From contig JADKKI010000044.1 of NCBI GenBank assembly GCA_016720595.1, positions 1-64,000 of the forward strand: a DNA stretch of 64,000 nt, in the 5' to 3' direction. Made by a program: the position numbers and the translations under genes. Source of the stretch: Myxococcales bacterium. GTDB taxonomy: Bacteria; Myxococcota_A; Polyangia; Haliangiales; Haliangiaceae. Shown piece after piece: positions 55,326 through 64,000 of the stretch. Each line of letters starts with the position of its first letter. Position 1 is the first letter of the stretch. Under the pieces are notes generated by a model, which saw nothing but the letters and a program-made list of their open reading frames with translations, did no database searches and was not told the origin of the DNA.

Positions 55326-55526
55326 TCAGTCGCGGCGGGCTTCGGTGCGCATCGACTGCCAGCGCTCGATCGCCTCGGCCTTCGCGGCGCCAAGCAGCTC
55401 GGCCACGGCCTCTAGCTCGTCGGGATCGCTGGCAAACGCCTCGATGGGCGTCAGCACGAACGCCAGGACGTCCAGTGCACTCTTGGGGTCCGGGGTGTAG
55501 GTGCTCGTGAACAGCGTCTCGCCCAT
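55326..55526 (-). CDS. Small acidic protein, hypothetical
   Basis: A 66-residue protein from the ATG at 55,526. The N-terminus is polar (ETLFTSTYTPDPKSALD), followed by two helices (VLAFVLTPIEAFASDPDEL, AVAELLGAAKAEAIERW). No Cys, signal or family is recognised. It is divergent from the kinase gene, with a 152-base spacer that must hold both promoters. Confidence 0.5.
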   Translation of the reverse strand: MGETLFTSTYTPDPKSALDVLAFVLTPIEAFASDPDELEAVAELLGAAKAEAIERWQSMRTEARRD

Positions 55527-55678
55527 ATAGGCACCCTCACACCCACGGATCGGGTCTGCAAATTTTCGGCGGTCCCGGGTGCAGACTCCTGCACCATTCG
55601 CGCATAGCGCCCGAGACGGCGCCAAACGCGGACGAACGTCCGGAACCGCCCCGACGGTGTTGGTATGATCGGGGGGCA

Positions 55679-57526
55679 GTGCAGGAGGCCGAGCGGCACG
55701 GGGGGCCGACCCGTCTCGGGTCGTACGAGATCGTTCGCCCGCTCGCACGGGGCGGGATGGCGGAGCTGTTTCTCGCGCGCGTGGCCGGTCCGCAGACGTT
55801 CGAGAAGCTCGTCGTCGTCAAGAAGATCCTCCCCAAGTTCGCCGACAACCCCCGGTTCGTGCAGCTGTTCTTCGACGAGGCGAAGCTCGCGGCGAGCCTC
55901 TCCCACAAGAACATCGTGTCGGTCCACGACGTGGGCGGCAGTGGGGCCGAGAGCTTCTTCGCGATGGAGTACCTGCACGGGCAGGACGTCCGCTCGATCC
56001 TCCATCGCACCTGGAAGACCGGCGAGAAGCTGCCGATCACCCATGCGGTGCAGATCGGCAGTCAGGTCGCCGCGGCCCTGCACTACGCGCACGAGAAGCG
56101 GCGGCCGGACGGATCCCTGGTGGAGATCGTCCACCGCGATGTCTCACCGTCGAACGTGATCGTCTCCTATGACGGGGCGGTCAAGCTCGTCGATTTCGGG
56201 GTGGCGAAGGCGGCCACCCGCACGGTCAAGACCCGGACCGGCACGCTCAAGGGAAAGATCGCGTACATGTCCCCGGAGCAGGCCAAGGGGGCCGCGATCG
56301 ATCGCCGGAGCGATGTGTTCTCGCTCGGGATCGTCCTGTGGGAGATGGTGACGACGACGCGGCTGTTCCGCGGCGAGAACGATCTCGCCACGCTCCAGCT
56401 GATCATCAATAACCCGATCAAGCGGCCCTCCGAGGAGCGGCCGGATTGCCCACCCGAGCTCGAGCGGATCATCCTGAAGGCGCTCTCCCAGGACGCCAGC
56501 AGGCGCTATCAGAGCGCGAACGAGGTGGTGCAGGAGCTCGAGGACTTCGTCCGCACCGAGCAGCTGCAGCAATCAGCGGCGAGCTTGAGCGCGTACATGA
56601 GCGGGCTGTTCCGGGCCGAGCTCGAGTCCTGGGAGGTGGCGCGCGCGCAGGGCATGGCGCTCGGGGATCACCTCACCAACGTCGGCGAGCTGACCACGCC
56701 GGTGAGCGAGAGCGATTTCGTCGAGCCGATCGATTCGGTGGATCTCGAGGAGGACGAGGAGCTCGAGGAATCGCTCGGCGCGGTGTCGGGGCAGATCGAT
56801 CCATCCACCTCGTCGGCCACGATCCCCGGGCGCCGCGTGAACACGCCGCCCGCGGGTCAACCCGTGCGCCCGCCCGAGCACACGCCGCCGCCGCAGCTCA
56901 CGCGACCGAGCCGGCCGACGCTGCCGCCGGCCTCACCGCCGGCGAAGCCAAGGTCGCCCAATCCAGGCGATCAGACCCCGCCTCCGCAGCTGTTCCGGCA
57001 GAGCGGTCCGATCCCGTCGATCGTCGTCGCGCAACCGCGCGCCGATCTGACGCCGGTGCCGATCGCGGCCGCGGGTGGCCGTGGCGATGCGACCGAGCTC
57101 GTCAAGCCGCTGCCGCCTCCGGTGCGTCCGCCCCAGGACTCGTCGCCATGGCCCGCCTCCGTCACGCCGTCGGGCGGGATCGCGCAGGGCTCGCAGGGAT
57201 CGTGGCCGCAAGGCGTGGATCCGGTCTCGCTCGGTGCGCCCGGAGAGCAGCTGTTCTCTCCCGAGCAGGCCCATCGCCTGAGGAAGCAGTTCGTGTGGGG
57301 CGGCAGCATCCTGATCGGGCTGGTGCTGATCATCGCGATCGCCAAGGGCGGAGGCGAGGCCGAGACCCACGCCGATCCACGGAACGCGGGCAGCGCCGCG
57401 ATGCCGAGCGACGACGAAGCGCCGCCCCAGGACGAGCGCGCGAAGGCGGCGCCGAGCTCGCCAACCGCACCGACCACGCCACGCCGAACGCGGCAACCAC
57501 CCCGACCGATGCAGGTGTGCCGGTAG
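55679..57526 (+). CDS. Membrane Ser/Thr protein kinase (Hanks type)
   Basis: A 615-residue protein from a GTG. The kinase domain spans 14-290 with LARGGMAELF (Gly loop), Lys48, HRDVSPSN (152-159, the S-P-S-N form usual in myxobacteria), DFGVAK (172-177) and MSPEQAKG. A Pro-rich cytoplasmic linker (380-530) and one membrane helix (WGGSILIGLVLIIAIA) follow. In this frame the protein ends in an odd Arg-rich stretch. A clearly coding extracytoplasmic tail (TPTDAGVPVASPPDAAIAA, and then PPGKRPPGK repeats) continues in another frame to 57,684. A one-base change near 57,460-57,500 probably separates them. It is paired by function with phosphatases such as the PP2C at 7,020. Confidence 0.9.
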   Translation: MQEAERHGGPTRLGSYEIVRPLARGGMAELFLARVAGPQTFEKLVVVKKILPKFADNPRFVQLFFDEAKLAASLSHKNIVSVHDVGGSGAESFFAMEYLHGQDVRSILHRTWKTGEKLPITHAVQIGSQVAAALHYAHEKRRPDGSLVEIVHRDVSPSNVIVSYDGAVKLVDFGVAKAATRTVKTRTGTLKGKIAYMSPEQAKGAAIDRRSDVFSLGIVLWEMVTTTRLFRGENDLATLQLIINNPIKRPSEERPDCPPELERIILKALSQDASRRYQSANEVVQELEDFVRTEQLQQSAASLSAYMSGLFRAELESWEVARAQGMALGDHLTNVGELTTPVSESDFVEPIDSVDLEEDEELEESLGAVSGQIDPSTSSATIPGRRVNTPPAGQPVRPPEHTPPPQLTRPSRPTLPPASPPAKPRSPNPGDQTPPPQLFRQSGPIPSIVVAQPRADLTPVPIAAAGGRGDATELVKPLPPPVRPPQDSSPWPASVTPSGGIAQGSQGSWPQGVDPVSLGAPGEQLFSPEQAHRLRKQFVWGGSILIGLVLIIAIAKGGGEAETHADPRNAGSAAMPSDDEAPPQDERAKAAPSSPTAPTTPRRTRQPPRPMQVCR

Positions 57527-57688
57527 CCTCGCCGCCAGATGCGGCGATCGCCGCGGTGCCGCCCGATGCAGCGGTTCAGACCATCGCGAAGCCGCCGGCG
57601 AAGAAGCCGCCCGGGAAGCGCCCGCCGGGGAAGCGCCCGCCGGTGAAGAAGCTCGACCCCAACGCGCCGCTGCCCCCACGCTAGGACC

Positions 57689-58372
57689 ATGCGCGCACCG
57701 CTCGTGATCCTCACGCTCGTCGCTGCGCTCACCACGCCGGGCATCGCCCACGCCGAGCTCGCCGCGGGCGCGAAGGCCCGCCTCGACGCGGGCCTCGAGC
57801 ACTACAACGCCGGGCGCTACGAGGCCGCGATCGCGGAGTTCGAGGCCGCGTATGCGATCGATCCAGATCCGCAGCTGCTGTTCGCGTGGGCGCAGGCCGA
57901 GCGGCTGGCGAAGCGCTGCAGCGCTGCCGTCCCGCGCTATCGCAAGTACCTCGAGTCCAAGCCGAGCACCGATGCCGTCACGCTCGCGACCAACGGCATC
58001 TCGCTGTGCGAGGCGAGCGCGAAGCCGGCGTCGGTGGAGCCGTGCGCGAACGAGCGCAGCGTGCCCTGGTACAAGGATCCCGTCGGCGGCGCGGTGGTCG
58101 CGGGCGTCGTGGGGATCGGCGTGAGCATCGGGTTCTTCGTCGCCTCGAGTGGCAATCGCGATCGCGCGGACACGGCGCAGACCAGCGCGCAGTTCGAGGC
58201 GTACCTCGATCGCGCCACCACGCAGCGGCGGATCGGCGTGACCTTCCTCGTCGTCGGCGCGGGGCTCGTCGGCGGCGGCATCGGCTATCACTTCTGGAGC
58301 AAGCGTGGCCAGGCGCGTGGCCCGGTGGTCGGCACCACGGGCAGCTCGCTCTACGTCGCGGGGGAGTTCTGA
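57689..58372 (+). CDS. Exported TPR-like protein with membrane helix pair
   Basis: A 227-residue protein with a signal peptide (LVILTLVAALTTPGIAHA). A helical TPR unit (LDAGLEHYNAGRYEAAIAEFEAAYAI is its pattern, here described in part) and a Cys pair (KRCSAA, SLCEAS, PCANE) follow, then two membrane helices (AVVAGVVGIGVSIGFFVAS and IGVTFLVVGAGLVGGGIGYHF). This layout is very common beside myxobacterial Ser/Thr kinase genes. It overlaps the Gly-rich lipoprotein gene (ATGA), so the two are translated together. Confidence 0.75.
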   Translation: MRAPLVILTLVAALTTPGIAHAELAAGAKARLDAGLEHYNAGRYEAAIAEFEAAYAIDPDPQLLFAWAQAERLAKRCSAAVPRYRKYLESKPSTDAVTLATNGISLCEASAKPASVEPCANERSVPWYKDPVGGAVVAGVVGIGVSIGFFVASSGNRDRADTAQTSAQFEAYLDRATTQRRIGVTFLVVGAGLVGGGIGYHFWSKRGQARGPVVGTTGSSLYVAGEF

Positions 58373-59568
58373 TGCGCGTCACCGGGGGCTTCGTGTGCGC
58401 GCTCGTCGGGCTCGGGCTCGTGGCGGGATGCCGCGTCACCGGCGAGTTCCACTGCGAGACCAGCGATCAGTGCGTGGGGCAGGGTGCCGATCCGGGCGTG
58501 TGCGTGGCCGGCTCGTGCGCGTTCGACGACCAGGCGTGTAGCTCGGGCTGGCGGTTCGCGGACTCCGCGGCCGACGAGGTTTCGGGGGCCTGCCTCGAGA
58601 GCGTGCCGCCTGCGGACTGCGCGGCCTGGATGCCGAAGCACTTCTCGCCGTGCGCGTTGCCGGCGCCGCTCGGCGAGGTTCGTCTCTCCGAGGGCGGCTA
58701 CCTCTACGACACCGATCGCGGCGCGTTCGTGGGAGGGCCCGACATTCCGCACACCTCGATCGTGCTCCCGCAGACGGATGGCACGCAGCTGCGGATCATG
58801 TCGGTCGCGGCGTTCACGATCGACGCGCAGATCCGCCTGCGCGTGGTGGGCAGCCTGCCGCTCGTGATCGCCTCGTCGGGCAAGATCGATATCGCCGGCC
58901 AGCTCGAGGTCAGCAGCTCCGCCAACGATCTCCGTGGCGCGGGCGCGAACTTCGCCGGCTGCAAGGCCGCGATGCAGGGCGAGGCGGGCGTGGCGTCCAA
59001 GGGATCCGGTGGTGGCGGTGGTGGTGGGTTCACGGGCGCGGGAGGGACCGGCGGCGACGCGGATCGCGAGGCCGCCCCGGGTCGCGTCGGTGGCGCTGGT
59101 GCCGCGACGCTCGCGATGCCCACGACGATCGTCCACGGCGGCTGCCCGGGCGCGCCGGGTGGCGCGATCGGTCCCGCGGCCAAGCCTCCCTCGACGCCGA
59201 CCTCGGCCTCCTCACCCGGTGCCGGTGGTGGCGCGCTGCAGCTCACCGCGCGCGGCTCGATCACGATCTCGGGCATCGTCGATGCGGGTGGCGCGGGTGG
59301 CAGCGGCGGCGCGGGCACGGTCGAAGGTGGTGGTGCGGGTGGTGGCTCGGGCGGCTTCGTCGGGCTCGAGGCGCCGATCGTGACCGTGACCGGCGTGGTC
59401 GCAGCCAATGGAGGTGGTGGTGGCGGTGGTGCCAACGATGGCAACGCGGGCGTGGCCGGCTCCGATGGACGCGCGGCCGCGAGCGCGGCGCCGGGCGGAA
59501 ACTCGGGTGGGAACTGCGCCAGTGGCGGTGCGAACGGCTCTGCGGGCGCGACGCTCGCCAGGGGCTAG
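58372..59568 (+). CDS. Gly-rich surface lipoprotein, 3' frame break
   Basis: The lipoprotein signal ends at LVAGC. A Cys-rich N-terminal module (FHCETSDQCVGQG, VCVAGSCAFDDQACSS) and a beta-rich region follow. A long Gly/Ala/Ser low-complexity domain with parallel-beta-type inserts (LQLTARGSITISGIVDAGG, IVTVTGVVAANGG) comes next. In this frame it stops at 59,568. The natural ending (SIDPVQAPASCGGG, then VISIRSPAFTMTGG) continues in another frame to 59,704, so one base is probably missing or extra near 59,555. It is related in style to the truncated gene at the left edge. Likely a surface scaffold or adhesin; no enzyme motif. Confidence 0.75.
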   Translation: MRVTGGFVCALVGLGLVAGCRVTGEFHCETSDQCVGQGADPGVCVAGSCAFDDQACSSGWRFADSAADEVSGACLESVPPADCAAWMPKHFSPCALPAPLGEVRLSEGGYLYDTDRGAFVGGPDIPHTSIVLPQTDGTQLRIMSVAAFTIDAQIRLRVVGSLPLVIASSGKIDIAGQLEVSSSANDLRGAGANFAGCKAAMQGEAGVASKGSGGGGGGGFTGAGGTGGDADREAAPGRVGGAGAATLAMPTTIVHGGCPGAPGGAIGPAAKPPSTPTSASSPGAGGGALQLTARGSITISGIVDAGGAGGSGGAGTVEGGGAGGGSGGFVGLEAPIVTVTGVVAANGGGGGGGANDGNAGVAGSDGRAAASAAPGGNSGGNCASGGANGSAGATLARG

Positions 59569-59743
59569 CATCGATCCGGTGCAGGCGCCCGCGTCGTGTG
59601 GCGGTGGCGGCGGTGGCGGCGGTGCTGGCGTGATCTCGATCCGCTCGCCGGCCTTCACCATGACGGGCGGCACGTTGTCGCCACCCGTCACCATCGATCC
59701 CTGAGCGATACCCGTAGCTCTCCGAGCATGCCAGGATGCCCCC

Positions 59744-60880
59744 ATGGCTCGCTCCAAGGTCGCGGTGATCCGGGTCCGCCCCGATCACATCCTCGACGAT
59801 ATCGAACGGCTCCACGTGCTCGGCGACGTCGAGAAGGCGCTCCCCAAGGGGCACTCGACGATCCTCAAGGACAACATCTCCTGGCACTTCCCGTTCCCCG
59901 GCGCGAACACCACGCCGTGGCAGCTCGAAGGTGTGATCCGCAGCTTGCGCTCACGTGGCTACGACGATCTGGTCTGCGTGCAGAACAAGACCGTGGTCAC
60001 CGATGCGTTCAAGGGCGAGGACCTGAACGGGTACGTCCCGATCTTCAAGGCGTACGAGATTCCCGTTCGCTACAACTTCAAGCCCGAGGACATGACCTGG
60101 TCGGTGTATCGGCCGAAGGCGAAGATGAACGTGCTCGACACGATCTTCCCCGAGGGCATCCTGATCCCGGATGCGTTCCACGGCGCCAACATCGTTCAGC
60201 TCCCCACCCAGAAGTGCCACATCTACACGACGACCACCGGCGCGATGAAGAACGCGTTCGGTGGCCTGCTCAACACCAAGCGGCACTACACGCACTCGTG
60301 GATCCACGAGACGCTGGTGGATCTGCTCGCGATCCAGAAGGAGATCCACTCCGGGCTGTTCGCGGTGATGGATGGCACCACGGCCGGTGACGGGCCGGGG
60401 CCGCGCACGATGCGGCCGGTGATCAAGGACGTGATGCTCGCGTCCGAAGATCAGGTGGTGATCGATGCGGTCGCGGCGCAGATGATGGGCTTTGACCCGA
60501 TGTCGCTCAAGTACATCTCGATGGCCGACGAGCAGGGGCTCGGGAACGGCCGGCGCGAGAACATCGAGATCGTGGGCGACGTGGAGCTGGCCGACGAGCG
60601 GTGGGGCTTCTCGGTGGGCGACAACGGCGCCTCGATGATCGGCGACGTGATGTGGTTCGGGCCGCTCAAGCGGTTCCAGAAGCTGTTCTTCCACACGCCG
60701 CTGGTCAACCTGTTCGTGCTCGGCTCCGAGGCCTATCACGACTACTACCGGTGGCCGCTGCGTGACCGGAAGATCTTCGAGCAGTGGCGCGAGCAGACCC
60801 ACTGGGGCCAGCTGTTCGATCACTACCAGTCGCACGGCACGCTCGCCACGCCCGTGGGCGCGGCGAACAAGTCAGCGTAG
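59744..60880 (+). CDS. DUF362-family protein
   Basis: A 378-residue cytoplasmic protein. The DUF362 pattern is clear: LKDNISWHFPFPGANTTPW, VIRSLRSRGYDDLVCVQN, then NIVQLPTQKCHIYTTTTGAMKNAFGGLLN, and MDGTTAGDGPGPRTMRPV. It ends with VIDAVAAQMMGFDP. Many DUF362 proteins carry 4Fe-4S ferredoxin motifs; here only isolated Cys are seen, so it is a cluster-free member. Function is unknown. It overlaps the convergent VIT/VWA gene by 9 bases. Confidence 0.8.
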   Translation: MARSKVAVIRVRPDHILDDIERLHVLGDVEKALPKGHSTILKDNISWHFPFPGANTTPWQLEGVIRSLRSRGYDDLVCVQNKTVVTDAFKGEDLNGYVPIFKAYEIPVRYNFKPEDMTWSVYRPKAKMNVLDTIFPEGILIPDAFHGANIVQLPTQKCHIYTTTTGAMKNAFGGLLNTKRHYTHSWIHETLVDLLAIQKEIHSGLFAVMDGTTAGDGPGPRTMRPVIKDVMLASEDQVVIDAVAAQMMGFDPMSLKYISMADEQGLGNGRRENIEIVGDVELADERWGFSVGDNGASMIGDVMWFGPLKRFQKLFFHTPLVNLFVLGSEAYHDYYRWPLRDRKIFEQWREQTHWGQLFDHYQSHGTLATPVGAANKSA

Positions 60881-63292
60881 CTCCACCACGAACTGCTCGC
60901 GCGGCAGCGTGAACGCGCTCGCCTCGAGGCGCAGGCTCCACGCGGCCTCGACGAGGCAGGCGGCGAGCGGGCTGCCGTCCTTGGTGGTCACGTCCACGAC
61001 CTCCTCGTGTGTGGTCTCCACGCCCAGCGTCACGCGCCACGGGCCGGCCTGCGGGTGCGCGCGCAGGCAGGGGCGCGTGTCGATCAGGGTCGCGAGGTTC
61101 GGCTTGGGGCGGTTGGCACCAAACCCGAAGCCGCCGTTCATCTCGCCGGCCTCGTTGCCGAGCAGGCCGCCATAGAGGTTGGCGTCGGTGAGGCCATCCG
61201 TCGACGGGCGAACGCCGGGCTCCGCCGCCACGTACGAGGTCACCGGCGAGACGGCGCGGGCGAACAGCGCGATCCGCATCTGCTCGATCGGGGAGAGCTC
61301 CTGGTGCTTGTCCTCGCCGAACACGAACGCGGCCGAGGCACGCGAGAACGGCTCGGTGGCGAGCACCTCGCGGCGCACCGGATCGCTCCACAGCTTACCG
61401 GTGACGACGACGCGGGTGGGCGCCGTGGCCGCGAGGCGGAACAGGCGCAGCCCCTCGCCCTCGGCGAGCGTGGTGGATTCGAGCTCGAAGCCCTTCGCCG
61501 CGAGCTGCTCGATCCGTGTGGGGCGCACGAGCTCGAGGGCGAGCGGTGCGAGGGCCTTCTCGGTGTGCGCGGGGAAGCCGCCGAGCTTCGCCTCGATGCC
61601 GTGATGCCTCGTGGCCAGCTGCGCGAGCACGCCCTGGTCATCGCGCTCGAGGTGCGGGCGGTCATCGTGATCGATCACGGGCACCACCACGTGCACCACG
61701 GTCTCGCGGGCCAGGCCGGCGAGCGAGCCGACCGCGGCGTCGGGCGTCAGCGCACTGCGCGTGAGCTCGTCCGAGAGCACGACGACCCGGCGCGGGCCCT
61801 TGCGATCGGCGAGCGCGCTGGCGGCGAGCTTGCCGGCCGCATCGACGGCGCTGCCGTTGCCGAGCTGGAACGTGGGACCGCGCGCCAGGTCCCCGAGCTG
61901 ATCGAGCGCGGTGGCGGCGGGGACGAAGCGGCCGAACACCCGGGTGGCGAGGCGGTGGTACGCGATGATCTCCACCTCCGCATCGGGCACGTGGCCGAGG
62001 TACGCGCGGATCACCGCGAGCTGGGCGGTCAGCCCGTCATCGCCGACGGAGCGTGATCGATCGACGAGGAACACCACCTGTGCTCGCTTCGGCAGCTCGG
62101 AGACGTGCGGCGCCACATCGAGCTCGAGCCGCGCATACGCGTGCTCGGACGAGGCGAACACCCGGCCCAGGCGCGCGGTCCACGTGGTGATCGGCGGCGC
62201 GCCGACGCAGATCGAGGCCACGCCGGCATCGCTCGCACTCTCGGGCGCATCGGGGATGAACATCGGCACGTCGGTGGGCGTGGCGGTCGTGGCATCGGCA
62301 CCGGTACCGAACGCGAGCTGCCAGCCATCGAGCGAGCCGGCATCGAGCGCCGCGTGATCGCTGACCACCAGGCGCCAGGTCCCAGCCCCGGTGGTGCCCG
62401 GCGGCAGCGCGACGGTGCGGGTGCCCTTGAGGTCGTTGGTGCCGTCACCGGCCTGATCGCTGACCACCACGGCCTTGCCCTGAGGCGTGATCAGCTCGAC
62501 GCGGAGATCGCTCTGGTACGTGTGCGCGATGTCGAGCGTCAAGCTCGCCGTGGTGATCGGCTTGGTGGTGTGGCTCGAGCTGGGCACCACGAGCGTGCTC
62601 GCCACGTAGCTCGCGGGCTGGGTGTCCTCGGCGACCAGCTCCATCCAGGGCGGGTGTGCGGGGGCGAGGAGGAGCGTCGGCGTATCGATCGCGATCCGGT
62701 GGCCATCGAGCTCGATCGGCGTCTGCGCGCTGCCCCAGCTCGGATGCACGGTGAGCAGCGGAGAGGCGAGGGCGTGCTGCACCTGCGCGCTCGCATCCAC
62801 GCGTGGATAGGACAGCCAGTACCGGCCGCTCGCATAGCGCGTGGGCGCGGTCAGCGTGTACTCCACCATCGCCACCTGCCCGGGCATCACGGGGAACACC
62901 TGGAGGTACAGCTTGTCGGCCCACGCCCACGACAGGAGCGCCGGGTCCTTGGCCTTGTACGGGCCGAACTTGGTCATCTCCTGGTAGAGCGCCGCGGCCT
63001 TGTCGCGCTCCATCAACTCGCCCTGGTACCAGGTGTTCCGCGCCCGGATCCGCAGCCCGGTGGCGGCGGCGCCGTACGGCAGATCGAGCTCGAGCACGGC
63101 CTGATCGGCGCGCGTGCCCGGGTTCATGAACGTGCGCCGGACCCGGTACGTGGCCACGCCCTCGGCGACCCGCACGTCGACCGTGTGGCTGACCTCGTAG
63201 ATCGGCTGCTCGAGGGAGGTGGTGAGGGTATCCGCGCGGGCAGGCGCCGCCCAAAGCACGGCCACCACTCCGGCGAGGAGCGTGCGCTGCAT
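60872..63292 (-). CDS. Exported VIT / P-domain / VWA protein with AgmX-like C-terminus
   Basis: An 806-residue protein with a signal peptide (ending PARA). It has a VIT domain (about 25-180; VDVRVAEGVATYRVRRTFMN), then a proprotein-convertase P-like beta domain (about 240-325; YQSDLRVELITPQGKAVVVSD, GTWRLVVSDHA, LDGWQLAFG). The VWA domain begins near 400 (VVFLVDRSRSV), with Asp-x-Ser-x-Ser replaced by D-R-S-R-S, so metal binding may be weak. The end (CLVEAAWSLRLEASAFTL) resembles AgmX/PglI C-termini. Such proteins probably assemble at the cell surface for adhesion or gliding. It is the intact relative of the broken island gene at 12,762, which lacks the P-domain. Confidence 0.8.
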   Translation of the reverse strand: MQRTLLAGVVAVLWAAPARADTLTTSLEQPIYEVSHTVDVRVAEGVATYRVRRTFMNPGTRADQAVLELDLPYGAAATGLRIRARNTWYQGELMERDKAAALYQEMTKFGPYKAKDPALLSWAWADKLYLQVFPVMPGQVAMVEYTLTAPTRYASGRYWLSYPRVDASAQVQHALASPLLTVHPSWGSAQTPIELDGHRIAIDTPTLLLAPAHPPWMELVAEDTQPASYVASTLVVPSSSHTTKPITTASLTLDIAHTYQSDLRVELITPQGKAVVVSDQAGDGTNDLKGTRTVALPPGTTGAGTWRLVVSDHAALDAGSLDGWQLAFGTGADATTATPTDVPMFIPDAPESASDAGVASICVGAPPITTWTARLGRVFASSEHAYARLELDVAPHVSELPKRAQVVFLVDRSRSVGDDGLTAQLAVIRAYLGHVPDAEVEIIAYHRLATRVFGRFVPAATALDQLGDLARGPTFQLGNGSAVDAAGKLAASALADRKGPRRVVVLSDELTRSALTPDAAVGSLAGLARETVVHVVVPVIDHDDRPHLERDDQGVLAQLATRHHGIEAKLGGFPAHTEKALAPLALELVRPTRIEQLAAKGFELESTTLAEGEGLRLFRLAATAPTRVVVTGKLWSDPVRREVLATEPFSRASAAFVFGEDKHQELSPIEQMRIALFARAVSPVTSYVAAEPGVRPSTDGLTDANLYGGLLGNEAGEMNGGFGFGANRPKPNLATLIDTRPCLRAHPQAGPWRVTLGVETTHEEVVDVTTKDGSPLAACLVEAAWSLRLEASAFTLPREQFVVELR

Positions 63293-63368
63293 CCCCCGTG
63301 GACACCGTGGCGGCGCCGAGGTTTCGCGTTTCTGCCGCAGGAACTGTCCCGCAGGTGCGGGACCGCTC

Positions 63369-64000
63369 TCAGAACTGCCAGCGCGTGGACGCCATCGCGC
63401 CGCCCGAGGTGGGCGCGACCTCGATCTTCGGCAGGATCCGCTGCGGGCGATTGAGGATCGCCATCACCACGCCACCGACGGTGACTGCACCACCGGCGAC
63501 CATCATCGAGATGCCGATCGTGCCCTTCAGCTCCGCGCTGTCACGCTGATCGCGGAGCGCCGGCTGCGTGGACAGGCTCTTGTCGCACCCCATCGAGCAC
63601 ACGCCCGCGAAGTTGTTCTCGAAGTCCGTCATCTGGCTGCGGCCGGCGAGCCACACGCCGAGCCCGCCGAGGCCGACGGCGGCACCGGCGATCGTGATCG
63701 TGTACGGGATCCAGCGACGGTACGGGTACTTGAGGATCACCGCGCTCTCGAGCGGCACGAACGCGAGCTTCTCGGTGGCGGTGGTGCCGCCGACCACCAC
63801 GATCCGCTTCGAGCTGGTGAGGAAGTTGCGGAGCTCGCCGACCACGGCGTGCTCGCCGGCCATGACGCGGATCTTCTGGCTGCCGGGGCAGCTGAACCAC
63901 GGCTTGCCATCGAGCAGCACGCTCGCACCTGGCTGTTCGCACGAGGTCTCGATGTAGCCGACGCGGCCCTTCAGCAGCGCCTGGTAATCGAGGGCCTGCT
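63369..64000 (-). CDS. PEGA-type membrane protein, truncated by the window edge
   Basis: The minus-strand frame is open through the right edge, so the start lies outside. The visible part begins with a PEGA-like repeat (PGASVLLDGKPWF, then KIRVMAGEHAVVGEL, with the Cys-Pro-Gly turn). A strand-rich section and two membrane helices with a Cys-bearing loop follow (ITIAGAAVGLGGLGVWLAG; CSMGCDKS; IGISMMVAGGAVTVGGVVMAI). PEGA proteins with this tail are typical exported or surface proteins of myxobacteria, often next to VWA or kinase genes. It ends 76 bases downstream of the VIT/VWA start, on the same strand, so the two may form an operon. Confidence 0.7.
   Translation of the reverse strand, partial: QALDYQALLKGRVGYIETSCEQPGASVLLDGKPWFSCPGSQKIRVMAGEHAVVGELRNFLTSSKRIVVVGGTTATEKLAFVPLESAVILKYPYRRWIPYTITIAGAAVGLGGLGVWLAGRSQMTDFENNFAGVCSMGCDKSLSTQPALRDQRDSAELKGTIGISMMVAGGAVTVGGVVMAILNRPQRILPKIEVAPTSGGAMASTRWQF

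Overview
The window is very GC-rich, densely coded on both strands and full of secreted lipoproteins. It also has glycine-rich low-complexity surface proteins, a MopE-type metal-binding motif, a PEGA-type protein, VIT/VWA proteins and a Ser/Thr kinase with a proline-rich juxtamembrane tail. This combination suggests a myxobacterium-like member of the Myxococcota (Kofleriaceae/Haliangiales type). That placement is inference from gene content; there is no rRNA gene in the window.

Layout. Positions 1-10,544 hold a truncated Gly-rich protein, a zwf gene whose product carries a C-terminal cyclic-nucleotide-binding domain, a PDZ protein, an Hsp20, a decayed ParE-type toxin-antitoxin pair, a PP2C phosphatase next to an ADP-ribosylglycohydrolase, and hypotheticals. 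Positions 10,548-24,630 look like an integrated island. A complete selenocysteine tRNA gene (minus strand, 24,605-24,704) borders it, and an exact 26-bp copy of that tRNA's 3' end lies at the far side (10,548-10,573). Many genes inside are broken (GNAT, TetR, VIT-VWA, lipoproteins), and no integrase is visible. Positions 24,889-31,999 carry a matrixin-like protease, lipoproteins, a TonB-family protein and an HTTM membrane protein.

The most interesting part is 32,028-37,599. It starts with a BlaI-like operator, a BlaI-family repressor and an M56 (BlaR1-like) membrane metallopeptidase that ends in an EF-hand and a Cys-rich tail. Next come two tandem DsbA-like lipoproteins. In the first, an in-frame TGA sits exactly where the second has the first Cys of its CPYC active site. 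A perfect 8-bp hairpin with a G-starting loop follows the TGA at SECIS distance, and the reading frame continues with close similarity to the paralogue. I read it as a selenoprotein, supported by the tRNA-Sec gene 10 kb away. A RegB/RegA-type redox two-component system follows directly. The neighbourhood reads as an envelope thiol/selenol redox module with two layers of signalling.

Positions 37,630-54,205 hold a MopE-motif sulfatase, other membrane hydrolases, a three-gene SDR/acyltransferase/VOC cluster, mutL-miaA-accA followed by a TPR-rhomboid gene, an extensin-like protein and an M50-like protease pair. Positions 54,329-64,000 hold an orphan tandem-domain tail-tube protein, a Ser/Thr kinase, a Gly-rich lipoprotein, a DUF362 protein, an intact VIT/P-domain/VWA protein that is a paralogue of the broken island copy, and a truncated PEGA-type protein.

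Caveat: single-base frame breaks occur across the window (for example near 8.9, 11.7, 13.2, 15.8, 28.1, 57.5 and 59.6 kb), some at homopolymers. Some apparent pseudogenes may therefore be sequencing errors rather than real decay.
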